Origin: an uncultured Acidobacteriota bacterium | GTDB taxonomy: Bacteria > Acidobacteriota > Terriglobia > Terriglobales > Acidobacteriaceae | Reading direction: 5' to 3' | Length of the DNA: 64,000 bases | NCBI GenBank assembly: GCA_903832295.1 | Contig: CAILAZ010000039.1 | Location: forward strand, 1 to 64,000 | Part shown: piece after piece, positions 25,965-33,754 of the stretch | How the letters are laid out: each line of letters begins with the position of its first letter | Numbering within the stretch: the stretch's first letter is position 1 | The notes under the pieces: generated by a model | The model's input: the letters and a program-made list of their open reading frames with translations, nothing else | Told to the model about the DNA's origin: nothing | The model's database searches: none | Made by a program: the position numbers and the translations under genes

Positions 25965-26669
25965 GTGAGTGAGCAGTCAGTCCATCTGGTGACCGTCCTT
26001 CAGCGTACCGCCCTGCTGTCCAGCCTCTCTCCCGCTGAGTTGCAGGCCCTTGCGGAGCGCATCGTTCGCAGGCTGTACCGTCCCGGTGAACTTTTGTTCT
26101 CTGAGGGCGAGCCCTGTAGTGGCCTCAACATCGTCTCTCGCGGCAGCGTACGAATCTTCAAAACCTCCGTCGGCGGAAGAGTGCAGGTGCTCGCCGTAAA
26201 CGGTCCTGGCGAATCCATCGCCGAACTGCCTGTGTTTGATGGAGGTTCTTTTCCCGCCTCTGCCATCGCGATCGAAGAGACGGAGGTTGCCTTCATCTCT
26301 CGTCGCGATATTCGCGCCTATTGCATCGAACATCCCGAGGTTGCCCTCAAGATGCTTGCCGTGGTCGGTGCCCGTCTCCGGCGCCTCGTCGGAATTATCG
26401 AGGAACTGTCGTTCACCACAATCCGGCAGCGGTTGGTATCCACCCTCATCCGCATCGCCCAGAGTAGCGGCACCAAAACCGCCCGCGGCGTCGAATTCCT
26501 CCTGCCCGGAAGTCACCAGGAACTCGCCAATCAGCTTGGGACCGTCCGGGAACTGATCTCCCGCAACCTCACTCGCCTTCAGGCAGAGGGCCTGGTAGAA
26601 GTGGATTCGCGGCAGATCGTCATCAAGGACATGAAGGGGCTCGCCGCTTTACTCGACAGCACGCCCTGA
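25965..26669 (+). CDS. Crp/Fnr-family transcriptional regulator
   Basis: A 234-aa regulator. Residues about 10-125 form the cyclic-nucleotide-like sensor fold (LSPAELQALAERIVRRLYRP near residue 21, GELLFSEGEP, GESIAELPVFDGG). Residues about 150-225 are the HTH_Crp domain, with GSHQELANQLGTVRELISRN as recognition region and LTRLQAEGLVEV after it. No cysteine cluster for an FNR-type Fe-S centre is evident at the N-terminus. The GTG at 25965 directly follows a TATAAT and gives the right N-terminal length; an upstream open frame to 25617 lies inside the LysR gene. Its targets are unknown. It is near the catabolic operon but separated from it by the LysR gene. Confidence 0.87.
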   Translation: MSEQSVHLVTVLQRTALLSSLSPAELQALAERIVRRLYRPGELLFSEGEPCSGLNIVSRGSVRIFKTSVGGRVQVLAVNGPGESIAELPVFDGGSFPASAIAIEETEVAFISRRDIRAYCIEHPEVALKMLAVVGARLRRLVGIIEELSFTTIRQRLVSTLIRIAQSSGTKTARGVEFLLPGSHQELANQLGTVRELISRNLTRLQAEGLVEVDSRQIVIKDMKGLAALLDSTP

Positions 26670-26705
26670 ATCTTCAACGGCCATATCCGCACATCCAGCG
26701 CGTTC

Positions 26706-27365
26706 TCAAATCGCGTTGATATCCGCGCACTCCAGCACTCCACGGCCGCCGGCGCGCCGGGCCACCGCCAGCATCGCTTTCCCCACCTGCTCCGTTGTCG
26801 TCACATATTGCGGGAACCATCGCCGTCCCAGTGTTAACAGCGGACCCGCCACGTCATAGAACAGTTGGTACCACCGCGTCTTTGACCGTATTCCATGCAG
26901 CGGCTGGATTGCCGCGGGCCGGAACATGTAGGCTCCCTTGAACGGCATGCGCAAAAGCGCGTTCTCCGTTGCGCCCTTCACCCGCGCCCACATCACCCGC
27001 CCTTGCTCGCTGCTGTCGCACCCTGCGCCCGTCACATAGACAAACGTCATCGCCGGATTCACCCGCACCAGCGTCTCTGCCACGGCAAGCGTCATCCCGT
27101 AGCTGATCCTGCGGTACTCCGCTTCCTTCATTCCAACCGACGAAACGCCCAGGCAGTAGAAGCACGCATCGTATCCACGCAGCTCATCCTCAATCGCCGT
27201 CAGGTTCATCAGGTCATCGTGCACAATCTCGCGCAGCTTTACGTTCTGCACTCCGGTGGCGCGCCGCCCCAGGGTCAGCACCTGCTCCACCCCCGCATCC
27301 AGCAGGCATTCGCGCAGCACACCCGCGCCCACCATTCCTGTCGCACCAAGCACAATCACTTTCAT
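26706..27365 (-). CDS. NAD(P)H-binding Rossmann-fold protein (atypical SDR)
   Basis: A 219-aa protein of the NAD(P)-binding YbjT/NmrA-like short-chain dehydrogenase group. MKVIVLGATGMVGAGVLREC holds the GxxGxxG dinucleotide motif at residues 7-13. FVYVTGAGCDSSEQ and the later ENALLRMPFKGAYMFRPAAI fit the group that lacks the full YxxxK catalytic set. The ATG at 27365 is the natural start; the frame is open far upstream through the next gene. The 11-nt gap to the glycosyltransferase indicates co-transcription. Its chemistry is not known. Confidence 0.85.
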   Translation of the reverse strand: MKVIVLGATGMVGAGVLRECLLDAGVEQVLTLGRRATGVQNVKLREIVHDDLMNLTAIEDELRGYDACFYCLGVSSVGMKEAEYRRISYGMTLAVAETLVRVNPAMTFVYVTGAGCDSSEQGRVMWARVKGATENALLRMPFKGAYMFRPAAIQPLHGIRSKTRWYQLFYDVAGPLLTLGRRWFPQYVTTTEQVGKAMLAVARRAGGRGVLECADINAI

Positions 27366-27376
27366 CTCGAGCCTTT

Positions 27377-28426
27377 CTATCCGACCAGTTCGCCAATCAG
27401 TTTCTCGTATCCATCCACCATACCCTTCACTGAGTAATCCTGCTCCACGCGCTCGCGGCAATCCTGCGGGCGGATCGCGCTCACCAGGCTGATAGCCGCA
27501 GCCATTTCCTCCACCGTCTGCACCAGCAATCCGGTCTTTCCCGTCACCACTTCCCTCAATGCGCCAACTGCAAACGCAATCACCGGAGTCCCGCTCGCCA
27601 TCGCCTCCAGCGCCACCAGTGATGTCGTCTCCTCCACCTGCGAAGTCACCAGCAGCGCACGAGCCTCCCGCAGCAATCGCGCCTTCTCCGCAAACGGCGG
27701 CACCGCAACCCAGCGCACCCGGTCGCCATCCACCAGCGGACGCAACTCGCGCTCCCAATACTCCTCGTGCCAGCGGAACGGATACACCTGCCCGGCCAGC
27801 ACGATCGGCACCCCAGCCAGCTTGGCTGCCGCAACCGCAAGGTGCGGAGCCTTCTCCGGACACACTCGTCCCAGCCACAGCACGTACTCGCCCCGCCGCC
27901 CGTTCATCGCAAAACGCGCCGCATCAATGCCATTGCGAATCACGCCCGCCGTCTGCATTACATCGCCAAATGCCAATCTCTGCGACTCGCTCACAAAATT
28001 GAAGTGAACATTTTTCCCCAGCCCCTCAAACGCTTCTGCTGGATACAGCGTTCTTGGCAGATGCAGCGTTGCCAGCACTCTCTCTTTCACTCTTCCCGCA
28101 TCGCGAAAATAATGCCCGCTGTGGTCCAGCACAAGATCATAGCGCCCCCTCGCGCAGGCCTCTTCCACCCGCTCCGCAAGCTCCCGCACCTGCTCCCCAA
28201 AACTCTCCTCAGGATGCCCAGGCCCCATCTCCTTCTTGCATTGTTTTGCTCCCACCTCCAGCAGTTCGCCGCTCACCTGCGAACCCGCCCGCGCCACCAC
28301 CGCTGTCTCCCATCCGCGACGCACAAGTTCCCGCTCCAGCGTCCACAGAATCTGCTCCGCTCCGCCCGCGCTCCTCCCACTCACCGGAAGCAGTGGATAC
28401 GCCACCAGCAGCACGCGCCCCTTCAC
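27377..28426 (-). CDS. Glycosyltransferase family 4 (GT-B fold)
   Basis: A 349-aa retaining glycosyltransferase. The N-terminal domain has the SGRSAGGAEQILWTLERELV stretch around residue 17 that binds near the acceptor. The C-terminal domain has LWLGRVCPEKAPHLAVAAA and the EX7E nucleotide-sugar region VEETTSLVALEAMASGTPVI. It looks cytoplasmic. Start GTG 28426 overlaps the PIG-L stop (GTGA), so the pair is translationally coupled. The donor and acceptor cannot be told. It differs from BshA, whose N-terminus has a different Gly-rich sequence, so a bacillithiol role is not supported. Confidence 0.87.
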   Translation of the reverse strand: MKGRVLLVAYPLLPVSGRSAGGAEQILWTLERELVRRGWETAVVARAGSQVSGELLEVGAKQCKKEMGPGHPEESFGEQVRELAERVEEACARGRYDLVLDHSGHYFRDAGRVKERVLATLHLPRTLYPAEAFEGLGKNVHFNFVSESQRLAFGDVMQTAGVIRNGIDAARFAMNGRRGEYVLWLGRVCPEKAPHLAVAAAKLAGVPIVLAGQVYPFRWHEEYWERELRPLVDGDRVRWVAVPPFAEKARLLREARALLVTSQVEETTSLVALEAMASGTPVIAFAVGALREVVTGKTGLLVQTVEEMAAAISLVSAIRPQDCRERVEQDYSVKGMVDGYEKLIGELVG

Positions 28427-29196
28427 CGCGCCGCCTTCACAAACTCCGCAAATTTCGCGCTCACCTCGCGCGCGCTCATCCACCACTGCCATAGCTCGTA
28501 ATTCGTCTTCCCCTCGTGCGGAGCCTCTCCGTACTCATACCTCACCTGCCTCCGCACCACTTCACATTGCGCATCAAACGTCTGCAGGAAATCTCCTTGC
28601 GACGCATACTCCGCGCACATGGCCCGCTTCCGTCCCAGCTCCGCCTCGCTCACCTTGATCGCCACCTCCTCGCCTGTCTCGCACAGGAAACGTTGCAGCC
28701 GCATCTCCCCCGCGCCTCCCCGCGAATATAGGGGAGCCTCCCACACCGGCACTCCAAACCGCTCTCCCAGCCGCCATCCCAGCAAGCTGCAACTGTCGTG
28801 ATCCGGATGCCCGCCCTCATACGCCAGGGTTGCAATCGCCTCCGGCCTTACCCGCTCCGTCAACGCCTCCAGTTGCCGGTACGCCGCTTCCAGATTGAGA
28901 AACAGATGTTGATCCTCCAACCTCCCGTCTGCTTCCGCCAGCAGCACCGGTTCGCGCACTCCGGCTCTCTGCATCGCCCGCCTCCCCTCTTCGGCGCGCA
29001 GTTTGCGGTACGCATCGCGTGAGCCAAACCGCCTCCAGAAATACTCATCCCGCGGCGCGCCATCCGTTGCAATCACCACGCAGGCCTCGCGCATGCGCGT
29101 CAGCAGCGCACCGAAGCCCACGCACTCGTCGTCGGCGTGCGCCACCAGCACCAGCACCCGCCCCGTCAGTTCCAACTTCCAGTCACCCCAGCTCAT
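28423..29196 (-). CDS. PIG-L family N-acetylglucosamine deacetylase-like protein
   Basis: A 257-aa zinc hydrolase. The metal site is visible: LVAHADDE near residue 17 (A-H-x-D-D) and GGHPDHD around 127. Such enzymes remove acetyl groups from GlcNAc moieties of glycolipids or thiol cofactors. ATG 29196 follows TCAGGA and gives the typical short N-terminus; a TTG at 29241 is also possible. It is the first gene of a three-gene leftward cluster with a glycosyltransferase and an NAD(P)-binding protein, suggesting that a GlcNAc-containing conjugate is built and then deacetylated. The product is unknown. BshB proteins have a different N-terminal motif spacing. Confidence 0.85.
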   Translation of the reverse strand: MSWGDWKLELTGRVLVLVAHADDECVGFGALLTRMREACVVIATDGAPRDEYFWRRFGSRDAYRKLRAEEGRRAMQRAGVREPVLLAEADGRLEDQHLFLNLEAAYRQLEALTERVRPEAIATLAYEGGHPDHDSCSLLGWRLGERFGVPVWEAPLYSRGGAGEMRLQRFLCETGEEVAIKVSEAELGRKRAMCAEYASQGDFLQTFDAQCEVVRRQVRYEYGEAPHEGKTNYELWQWWMSAREVSAKFAEFVKAAR

Positions 29197-29391
29197 GAAT
29201 CCTGAGATGCACGCTTTCGCGCCCACCTTTGCTTCACTCAAGCCTTTGTTCTCCCTTGCCGATGAGCCTCACATAACGGGTCTCCCCTATCAACTTGGTT
29301 CGGAGTTCCCCGCAGGAGTCAACATGCGCGTACTTTCGGGTCAGCTCTCCCTCCGCGCCGTCCGGCCTCGCAACCGCGCAGAGGATCGCCT

Positions 29392-30180
29392 ATGACCAGC
29401 GCTCATCTGCCATGCCCTCCCGGCCCCTTTCTGGTCCCCCCACCCATGCCGGAGCCCTCCGCCAGCGAACAGGAGCAGCTCGTCGTCTCCCATCTCGCCG
29501 ACGTCCGGCAGATCGCCCGCTCCATTCTTCGCCGCCTCCCTCCCACCGTGCAGCTCGACGATCTCATCCAGGCTGGCTCCATCGGACTGATCGACGCCGT
29601 CCGGCGCTTCACTCCCGGTGCCACCCTTCCCTTTCGCCAGTACGCCCGCATTCGCATCACCGGCGCTATTTTTGACAGCCTGCGCGAACTCGACTGGGCC
29701 TCGCGATACTTCCGCACCCGCCAGCAAAAGCTCCACAGTGCAACTCGCGCCCTCGAATCCAAGCTCGGACGCACCCCCTCCAGCGACGAAGTCGCCGACC
29801 ACATGGGAATGGACCTCGACACCTTTTACGAGTTCGCTCACGCCATGCAGAATCGCCTGGAGGTGGAGTTTGAGCCGCAGGAGAATAGCGAACACCTCAG
29901 CATCCAGGAGAGTGTCGCCGACGACCCCGAGAAGCGCCCCGACGCGCTCTGCCATCAAAACGAATCTCGCGCGGAACTCCGCAGGTTCATTGCGCGCCTG
30001 CCCGCCCCGGAGGCCAATGTCCTGACCCTCTACTATTTCAAGGAATGGACCATGGCTCGCATCGCGCGCTCCATCGGCAAGACCGAATCCCGCGTCTCCC
30101 AGATTCGCGCCCAGGCCGTGGAGCACCTTCGCGAGCTTCTCGGCGCAAGGGCTCGCGAACTCATTTCCCGGCTGCTCTGA
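29392..30180 (+). CDS. FliA/WhiG-type RNA polymerase sigma factor
   Basis: A 262-aa group 3 sigma factor. Region 2 is QLDDLIQAGSIGLIDAVRRF (near residue 57) with FRQYARIRITGAIFDSLRELDW (written here in parts: FRQYARIRITG, AIFDSLRELDW), the usual sigma-28 core-binding and -10 recognition segment. Region 3 follows (ALESKLGRTPSSDEVADHMG) and region 4 ends the protein (LTLYYFKEWTMARIARSIGK, then TESRVSQIRAQAVEHL). It has a Pro-rich N-terminal extension of about 25 residues. GAGGAT precedes the ATG. No flagellar or chemotaxis gene is visible beside it. It converges on the HPF-sigma fusion gene. Confidence 0.9.
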   Translation: MTSAHLPCPPGPFLVPPPMPEPSASEQEQLVVSHLADVRQIARSILRRLPPTVQLDDLIQAGSIGLIDAVRRFTPGATLPFRQYARIRITGAIFDSLRELDWASRYFRTRQQKLHSATRALESKLGRTPSSDEVADHMGMDLDTFYEFAHAMQNRLEVEFEPQENSEHLSIQESVADDPEKRPDALCHQNESRAELRRFIARLPAPEANVLTLYYFKEWTMARIARSIGKTESRVSQIRAQAVEHLRELLGARARELISRLL

Positions 30181-30192
30181 TTCAACAAAAAC

Positions 30193-30226
30193 GCCGCGGC
30201 TGCAAGGGCGCAGCCACGGCAATTCT
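30193..30226. terminator. Terminator between two sigma-type genes
   Basis: GCCGCGGCTGC pairs with GCAGCCACGGC (one mismatch), loop AAGGGC, then AATTCTT. Located in the 60-nt gap between convergent genes. Confidence 0.65.
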
Positions 30227-30240
30227 TCACAGGTGAGTAA

Positions 30241-31299
30241 TCACGCACTTCGAGGATGAGAAGAGGTTCGGTTCGATACCAGCTTTTGTCTGCGCTCCCC
30301 GGCTGCCACCAGTGAACGCCGCAGGTGTTCTCGCGCCGCGCTCACGTCGGCCTGCACCTGCTCTGTCGTACGCTCTGTGATCGCGGCAATCTCCGCCAGC
30401 CGGAAGCCTTCGAGCGTGAACAGCAGAAACGCTTCGCGCTGATGCACATTCGCTCCCCGCAGAGCGCGCTCCACCATCGCCATCAGTTCTTCGCGGGACG
30501 CATCGTCCTCCGGAGTGCTGCCTCGCCTGTCCGCAATCAGGCTCTCATTCGTCACCCTCTCGTCCGGATGGTAGAACTCCAGCAGTTCCTCGTGGTCCAC
30601 GTCAGCCTCCGAGTGCGCCTCCTCATCATCCAACCGCACGGAACGCGCCGCCGAGTTGAGCTGGTTCCCCAGCCTGTCCATCGCCGAGCGCGACAGCCTG
30701 TACAACCATGGCTCCAGCGCGATCTTCTCCGGCCTCGGCCCGTGCTCGTCCAGTGCGTTGGCAATCGCCTCGTCAATCACCTCTTCAATGCTTATTTCCT
30801 CCAGCCTTCGCTGTCCGCTGTCACGCCGGAAGCGCAGTTCGCGCTCCACGTAACGCCGAAGACGCTCCAGGTTGGCATTCACAAATCCGGCCACGTCCGT
30901 GCTGGAAACCTTCTCCGGCTTCACCACGGCCACCGTAGTCTCAAATTCAACAGTCGGTTCCACCCGCTGCCGCTCCACCCCGCGCACCCGCGGAAAGCGG
31001 TATTGGCTGCGCAGGTGCTCCTTGTGTTTGCGCAACTGCTCCGTCATGTCATCGAAAGCAATCCGGATGGCAGCGTGCAGTGTCTCTGCGCTCGCGCGCG
31101 CCGCCATCTGTCCGGCAGGCAACCGCAGATTCAGCGCCACCACAAAGCCTGACTTCGGCGCCGCCTCAAACAACCCTCGCAGCGAGACCATGTCCGGGTT
31201 GAATACATGCAACCTCGGTCCCAGTTTGTCTATTTGTGTTTGGAGGTACTGCTCAGTCGAAGGAGATTTATCCAGCTTGTACGTAAAATGGACGTTCAT
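30241..31299 (-). CDS. HPF/RaiA domain fused to sigma-factor-like regions 2 and 4
   Basis: A 352-aa two-part protein. Residues 1-100 are an S30AE (HPF/RaiA) ribosome-hibernation domain: MNVHFTYKLDKSPSTEQYLQ, LRLPAGQMAARASAETLHAA, then a basic KHKEHLRSQYRF. Residues about 136-215 resemble sigma region 2 (LRRYVERELRFRR, ISIEEVIDEAIANAL, PWLYRLSRSAMDRL). An acidic linker (221-270) follows. Residues 272-331 match sigma region 4 (HQREAFLLFTLEGFRLAEIA at 286-305, then a helix ending AAREHLRRSL). The length exceeds both HPF (about 100 or 180 aa) and ECF sigma factors (about 190 aa). The S30AE start is the natural N-terminus. It may link ribosome state to transcription; no function is known to me. 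Confidence 0.8.
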   Translation of the reverse strand: MNVHFTYKLDKSPSTEQYLQTQIDKLGPRLHVFNPDMVSLRGLFEAAPKSGFVVALNLRLPAGQMAARASAETLHAAIRIAFDDMTEQLRKHKEHLRSQYRFPRVRGVERQRVEPTVEFETTVAVVKPEKVSSTDVAGFVNANLERLRRYVERELRFRRDSGQRRLEEISIEEVIDEAIANALDEHGPRPEKIALEPWLYRLSRSAMDRLGNQLNSAARSVRLDDEEAHSEADVDHEELLEFYHPDERVTNESLIADRRGSTPEDDASREELMAMVERALRGANVHQREAFLLFTLEGFRLAEIAAITERTTEQVQADVSAAREHLRRSLVAAGERRQKLVSNRTSSHPRSA

Positions 31300-31501
31300 C
31301 TGCTAGCCTCGTTAGATCGATGCCTTATTGCAGGTACGGTCCTGGACTGGTGGAATGTATCACTCCTGTGAAAAGAGGCAAGCAAAATAATCGTGGTTGC
31401 ACGTCTAAGGTAATTCGCCGGACCGCCCCGGGAATTTTCTACCCACTCCGCCGCAACAAAAAGGCCGCCACCTCGAAAGGCAGCGGCCCTCGAATTCCCT
31501 C
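31300..31501. other. Intergenic region between mqnE and the HPF-sigma gene
   Basis: About 200 nt. It holds the promoter of the leftward HPF-sigma gene is not expected here only in part: the gene starts at 31299, so its promoter must lie in this segment. No coding sequence was recognised. The left gene's terminator is at 31455-31490 on the minus strand... see that entry. Confidence 0.45.
31455..31490 (-). terminator. Terminator downstream of mqnE
   Basis: On the minus strand GGCCGC pairs with GCGGCC (31463-31468 with 31483-31488) and is followed by a T-rich run (CTTTTTGTTG). It lies just after the mqnE stop. Confidence 0.65.
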
Positions 31502-32656
31502 TTACACTGCCACGGTCACTGAGTTCTCCGTTCGTGTCACCGCGCGGTACAGCGTATCCCGTTCCACCGGAACCCGCCCTGCAGCCTCAATCAACCGGAT
31601 CAGGTCCTGGCGGCTCAACCCCTGCGGAGTTGTCGCCCCGGCGTCGTGGTAGATCTTCTCCTCCACCACCGTGCCGTCAATGTCATCGGCCCCAAAGCGC
31701 AGCGCAATCTGCGCGATCTTCGGAGTCAGCATCTGCCAGTACGCCTTGATGTGCGGGAAATTATCCAGCATCAGCCGCGCCACCGCAATCTGTTTCAGGT
31801 CCAGCACTCCCGTCGTCCACGGCAGGTGTTGCAGCACCGTATGATCCGGATGGAACGACAATCCGATGAACGTCTGGAATCCCTTGGTCTCATCCTGCAG
31901 CGCTCTCAGCTTCAGCAGGTGATCCACCCGGTCCTCGTCGCCCTCAATGTGTCCGTACAGCATCGTTGCGTTGGACTTGATCCCCAGCAGGTGCGCCTCG
32001 CGCGCCACCTCCAGCCACTCGCTGCCGTCGATCTTGTGGTCGCATATGATTGCCCGCACGCGCTCGGAGAAAATCTCCGCCCCGCCGCCCGGCATCGAAT
32101 CCAGCCCCGCCTCTTTCAGCTTCAGCAGAACCTCGCGGATCGTCATCTTGTTCAGCTTGGCGAAGAAGGAAATCTCCACCATCGTGAAGCCCTTGAGGTG
32201 CACCTGCGGAAACCGCTGCTTCAGCCCGCTCAGCATGTCCAGAAAATATTGCAGCGGCAGATCCGGATGCAGCCCGCCAACGATGTGAAACTCCGTCACC
32301 GCCTCCGTATATCCCGAGGCCGACGATTCGAACACCTCTTCGAGCGCCATCGTGTATGCGCCCTCGGTGCCCTTCTTCCGTCCAAACGCGCATAGCCTGC
32401 ACGCCGCCACGCAAACGTTTGTATGGTTAATGTGGCGGTTCACGTTGAAGTACGCCACGTTGCCATGCATCCGCTCGCGGACGTAGTTCGCCAGCCACCC
32501 CAGCGCCAGCATGTCCGCCGTGCGATAGAGTGCCAGCCCGTCGCTCTCGTCGAGCCGTTCTCCGGCAATTACTTTCTCGTGAATTCGCTTGAGCCGCGCA
32601 TCATCCGTAAAAAACTCGTGACGCGCCGCCGTGATGGGAAACTGAACGTCCGGCAT
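31502..32656 (-). CDS. mqnE: Aminofutalosine synthase MqnE (radical SAM)
   Basis: A 384-aa radical SAM enzyme of the futalosine menaquinone pathway; it converts 3-(1-carboxyvinyloxy)benzoate and SAM to aminofutalosine. NRHINHTNVC leads into the CVAACRLCAFG site (CX3CX2C) near residue 73. EFHIVGGLHP, LKGFTMVEISFFAK, LDSMPGGGAEIF and SNATMLYGHIE are characteristic of MqnE and separate it from MqnC. The ATG at 32656 has a TATCAT hexamer 6 nt upstream on its strand, so it is probably leaderless; a TTG 6 codons upstream is less likely. A UbiA-type prenyltransferase for the same pathway lies at 33755 on the other strand. Confidence 0.93.
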   Translation of the reverse strand: MPDVQFPITAARHEFFTDDARLKRIHEKVIAGERLDESDGLALYRTADMLALGWLANYVRERMHGNVAYFNVNRHINHTNVCVAACRLCAFGRKKGTEGAYTMALEEVFESSASGYTEAVTEFHIVGGLHPDLPLQYFLDMLSGLKQRFPQVHLKGFTMVEISFFAKLNKMTIREVLLKLKEAGLDSMPGGGAEIFSERVRAIICDHKIDGSEWLEVAREAHLLGIKSNATMLYGHIEGDEDRVDHLLKLRALQDETKGFQTFIGLSFHPDHTVLQHLPWTTGVLDLKQIAVARLMLDNFPHIKAYWQMLTPKIAQIALRFGADDIDGTVVEEKIYHDAGATTPQGLSRQDLIRLIEAAGRVPVERDTLYRAVTRTENSVTVAV

Positions 32657-32662
32657 GCTTCC

Positions 32663-32668
32663 ATGATA
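32663..32668 (-). promoter_or_regulatory. -10 hexamer, leaderless start of mqnE
   Basis: TATCAT on the minus strand, 6 nt before the ATG at 32656. No Shine-Dalgarno. Confidence 0.55.
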
Positions 32669-32710
32669 TCGCAACCCGCGCCACCGAACCGTCCCGCCTC
32701 CCTTATTGTT

Positions 32711-33682
32711 CTACGCCGCCACGGTCTCCGCGCTTGCCTGGTTCAGCCGCTCCACCGCCTCCGCTGGGAGCTCCAGCCTCGTCGCCACCACCAGCTCGCG
32801 CAACTGTTCCACCTTCGTCGCGCTCGCAATCGGAGCCACAATCCCCGGCCGTGTCATCATCCACGCCAGCGCCACCTGTGCCGGGGTCGCATTCAGCTCC
32901 CGCGCCGACTCCTCCAGCGCCGCCAGCACCCGCAACCCGCGCTCGTTGAAATATTTCTTCAGCATCCCGGCCCTGGGCACCTTCGCCGCCTCTTCTGCCG
33001 AGTGATACTTCCCGCTCAAAAATCCGCTCGCCAGTGAGAAGTAAGGAATCACTCCCAGCCCGTTCTTCACGCACACGCCTTCCAGGACCGTCTCATATCC
33101 GCTTCGGTCGTACAGGTTGTACTCCGGTTGCAGAGTCTCATACCTCGGCAGGTTGTGCTTGCGGCTCTCCTCCAGGGCCGACGTCAATCTCTCCGCCGTA
33201 AAGTTCGAAGCCCCAATCGCCCGCACCTTTCCTTCCTTCATCAGCTCCGCATACGCCTCCAGCGTCTCCGCCTGCGGCGTGCTCTCATCGTCCCTGTGCG
33301 ACTGGTACAGGTCGATGTAATCCGTCTGCAAACGCTTCAGTGAATCCTCCACCGCCGCCCGAATATATTTCTTCGCCAGTCCCTTCTTCCCCTCGCCCAT
33401 CGGCGAGCCCACCTTCGTCGCCAGGATCACCTTGCTCCGGTTTCCCCGCGCCGCAAACCACTTGCCCAGAATCGTCTCCGACTCGCCCCCATGGTTTCCC
33501 GGAGCCCACGCCGAGTACACATCTGCCGTGTCCACAAAGTTCAGCCCGCTCTCCAGCAGCGCATCCAGCAGCTCAAAGCTGCGCCCCTCGTCCGCCGTCC
33601 AGCCAAACACGTTTCCGCCAAAGCACAGTACCGGCACATCAATTCCAGAGTGACCGAGTTGCCGCTTATTCATGATTTCCAT
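32711..33682 (-). CDS. Aldo/keto reductase
   Basis: A 323-aa NADPH-dependent oxidoreductase of the YajO/Tas-like AKR group. The catalytic tetrad is recognisable: Asp and Tyr in FVDTADVYSAW, Lys in ILATKVG, His in YQSHRDD. The cofactor-site segment GVIPYFSLASGFLSGKY and the C-terminal IVAPIASATKVEQLRE are typical. ATG 33682 follows AAAGGG at 6 nt; ATG 33673 is a possible alternative. It lies 54 nt beyond the mqnE start on the same strand, but mqnE appears to have its own promoter. The substrate is unknown. Confidence 0.92.
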   Translation of the reverse strand: MEIMNKRQLGHSGIDVPVLCFGGNVFGWTADEGRSFELLDALLESGLNFVDTADVYSAWAPGNHGGESETILGKWFAARGNRSKVILATKVGSPMGEGKKGLAKKYIRAAVEDSLKRLQTDYIDLYQSHRDDESTPQAETLEAYAELMKEGKVRAIGASNFTAERLTSALEESRKHNLPRYETLQPEYNLYDRSGYETVLEGVCVKNGLGVIPYFSLASGFLSGKYHSAEEAAKVPRAGMLKKYFNERGLRVLAALEESARELNATPAQVALAWMMTRPGIVAPIASATKVEQLRELVVATRLELPAEAVERLNQASAETVAA

Positions 33683-33742
33683 CCTTATCCCTTTAAGATG
33701 TCGCCCCAAAACTCACAGGTGCATAACTTTCCAGCCACCGGA

Positions 33743-33748
33743 TACAAT
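33743..33748 (+). promoter_or_regulatory. -10 hexamer, leaderless start of the prenyltransferase
   Basis: TACAAT, 6 nt before the GTG at 33755. No Shine-Dalgarno; this also decides the start. Confidence 0.6.
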
Positions 33749-33754
33749 AAACCC

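Noticed and set aside
27377-29196. bshA and bshB
   Set aside because: GT4 and PIG-L families fit, but the N-terminal motifs differ from known BshA/BshB.
29341-30222. A 293-codon antisense frame across the FliA-type gene
   Set aside because: Opposite-strand reading of a recognised sigma factor; low-complexity and without motifs.
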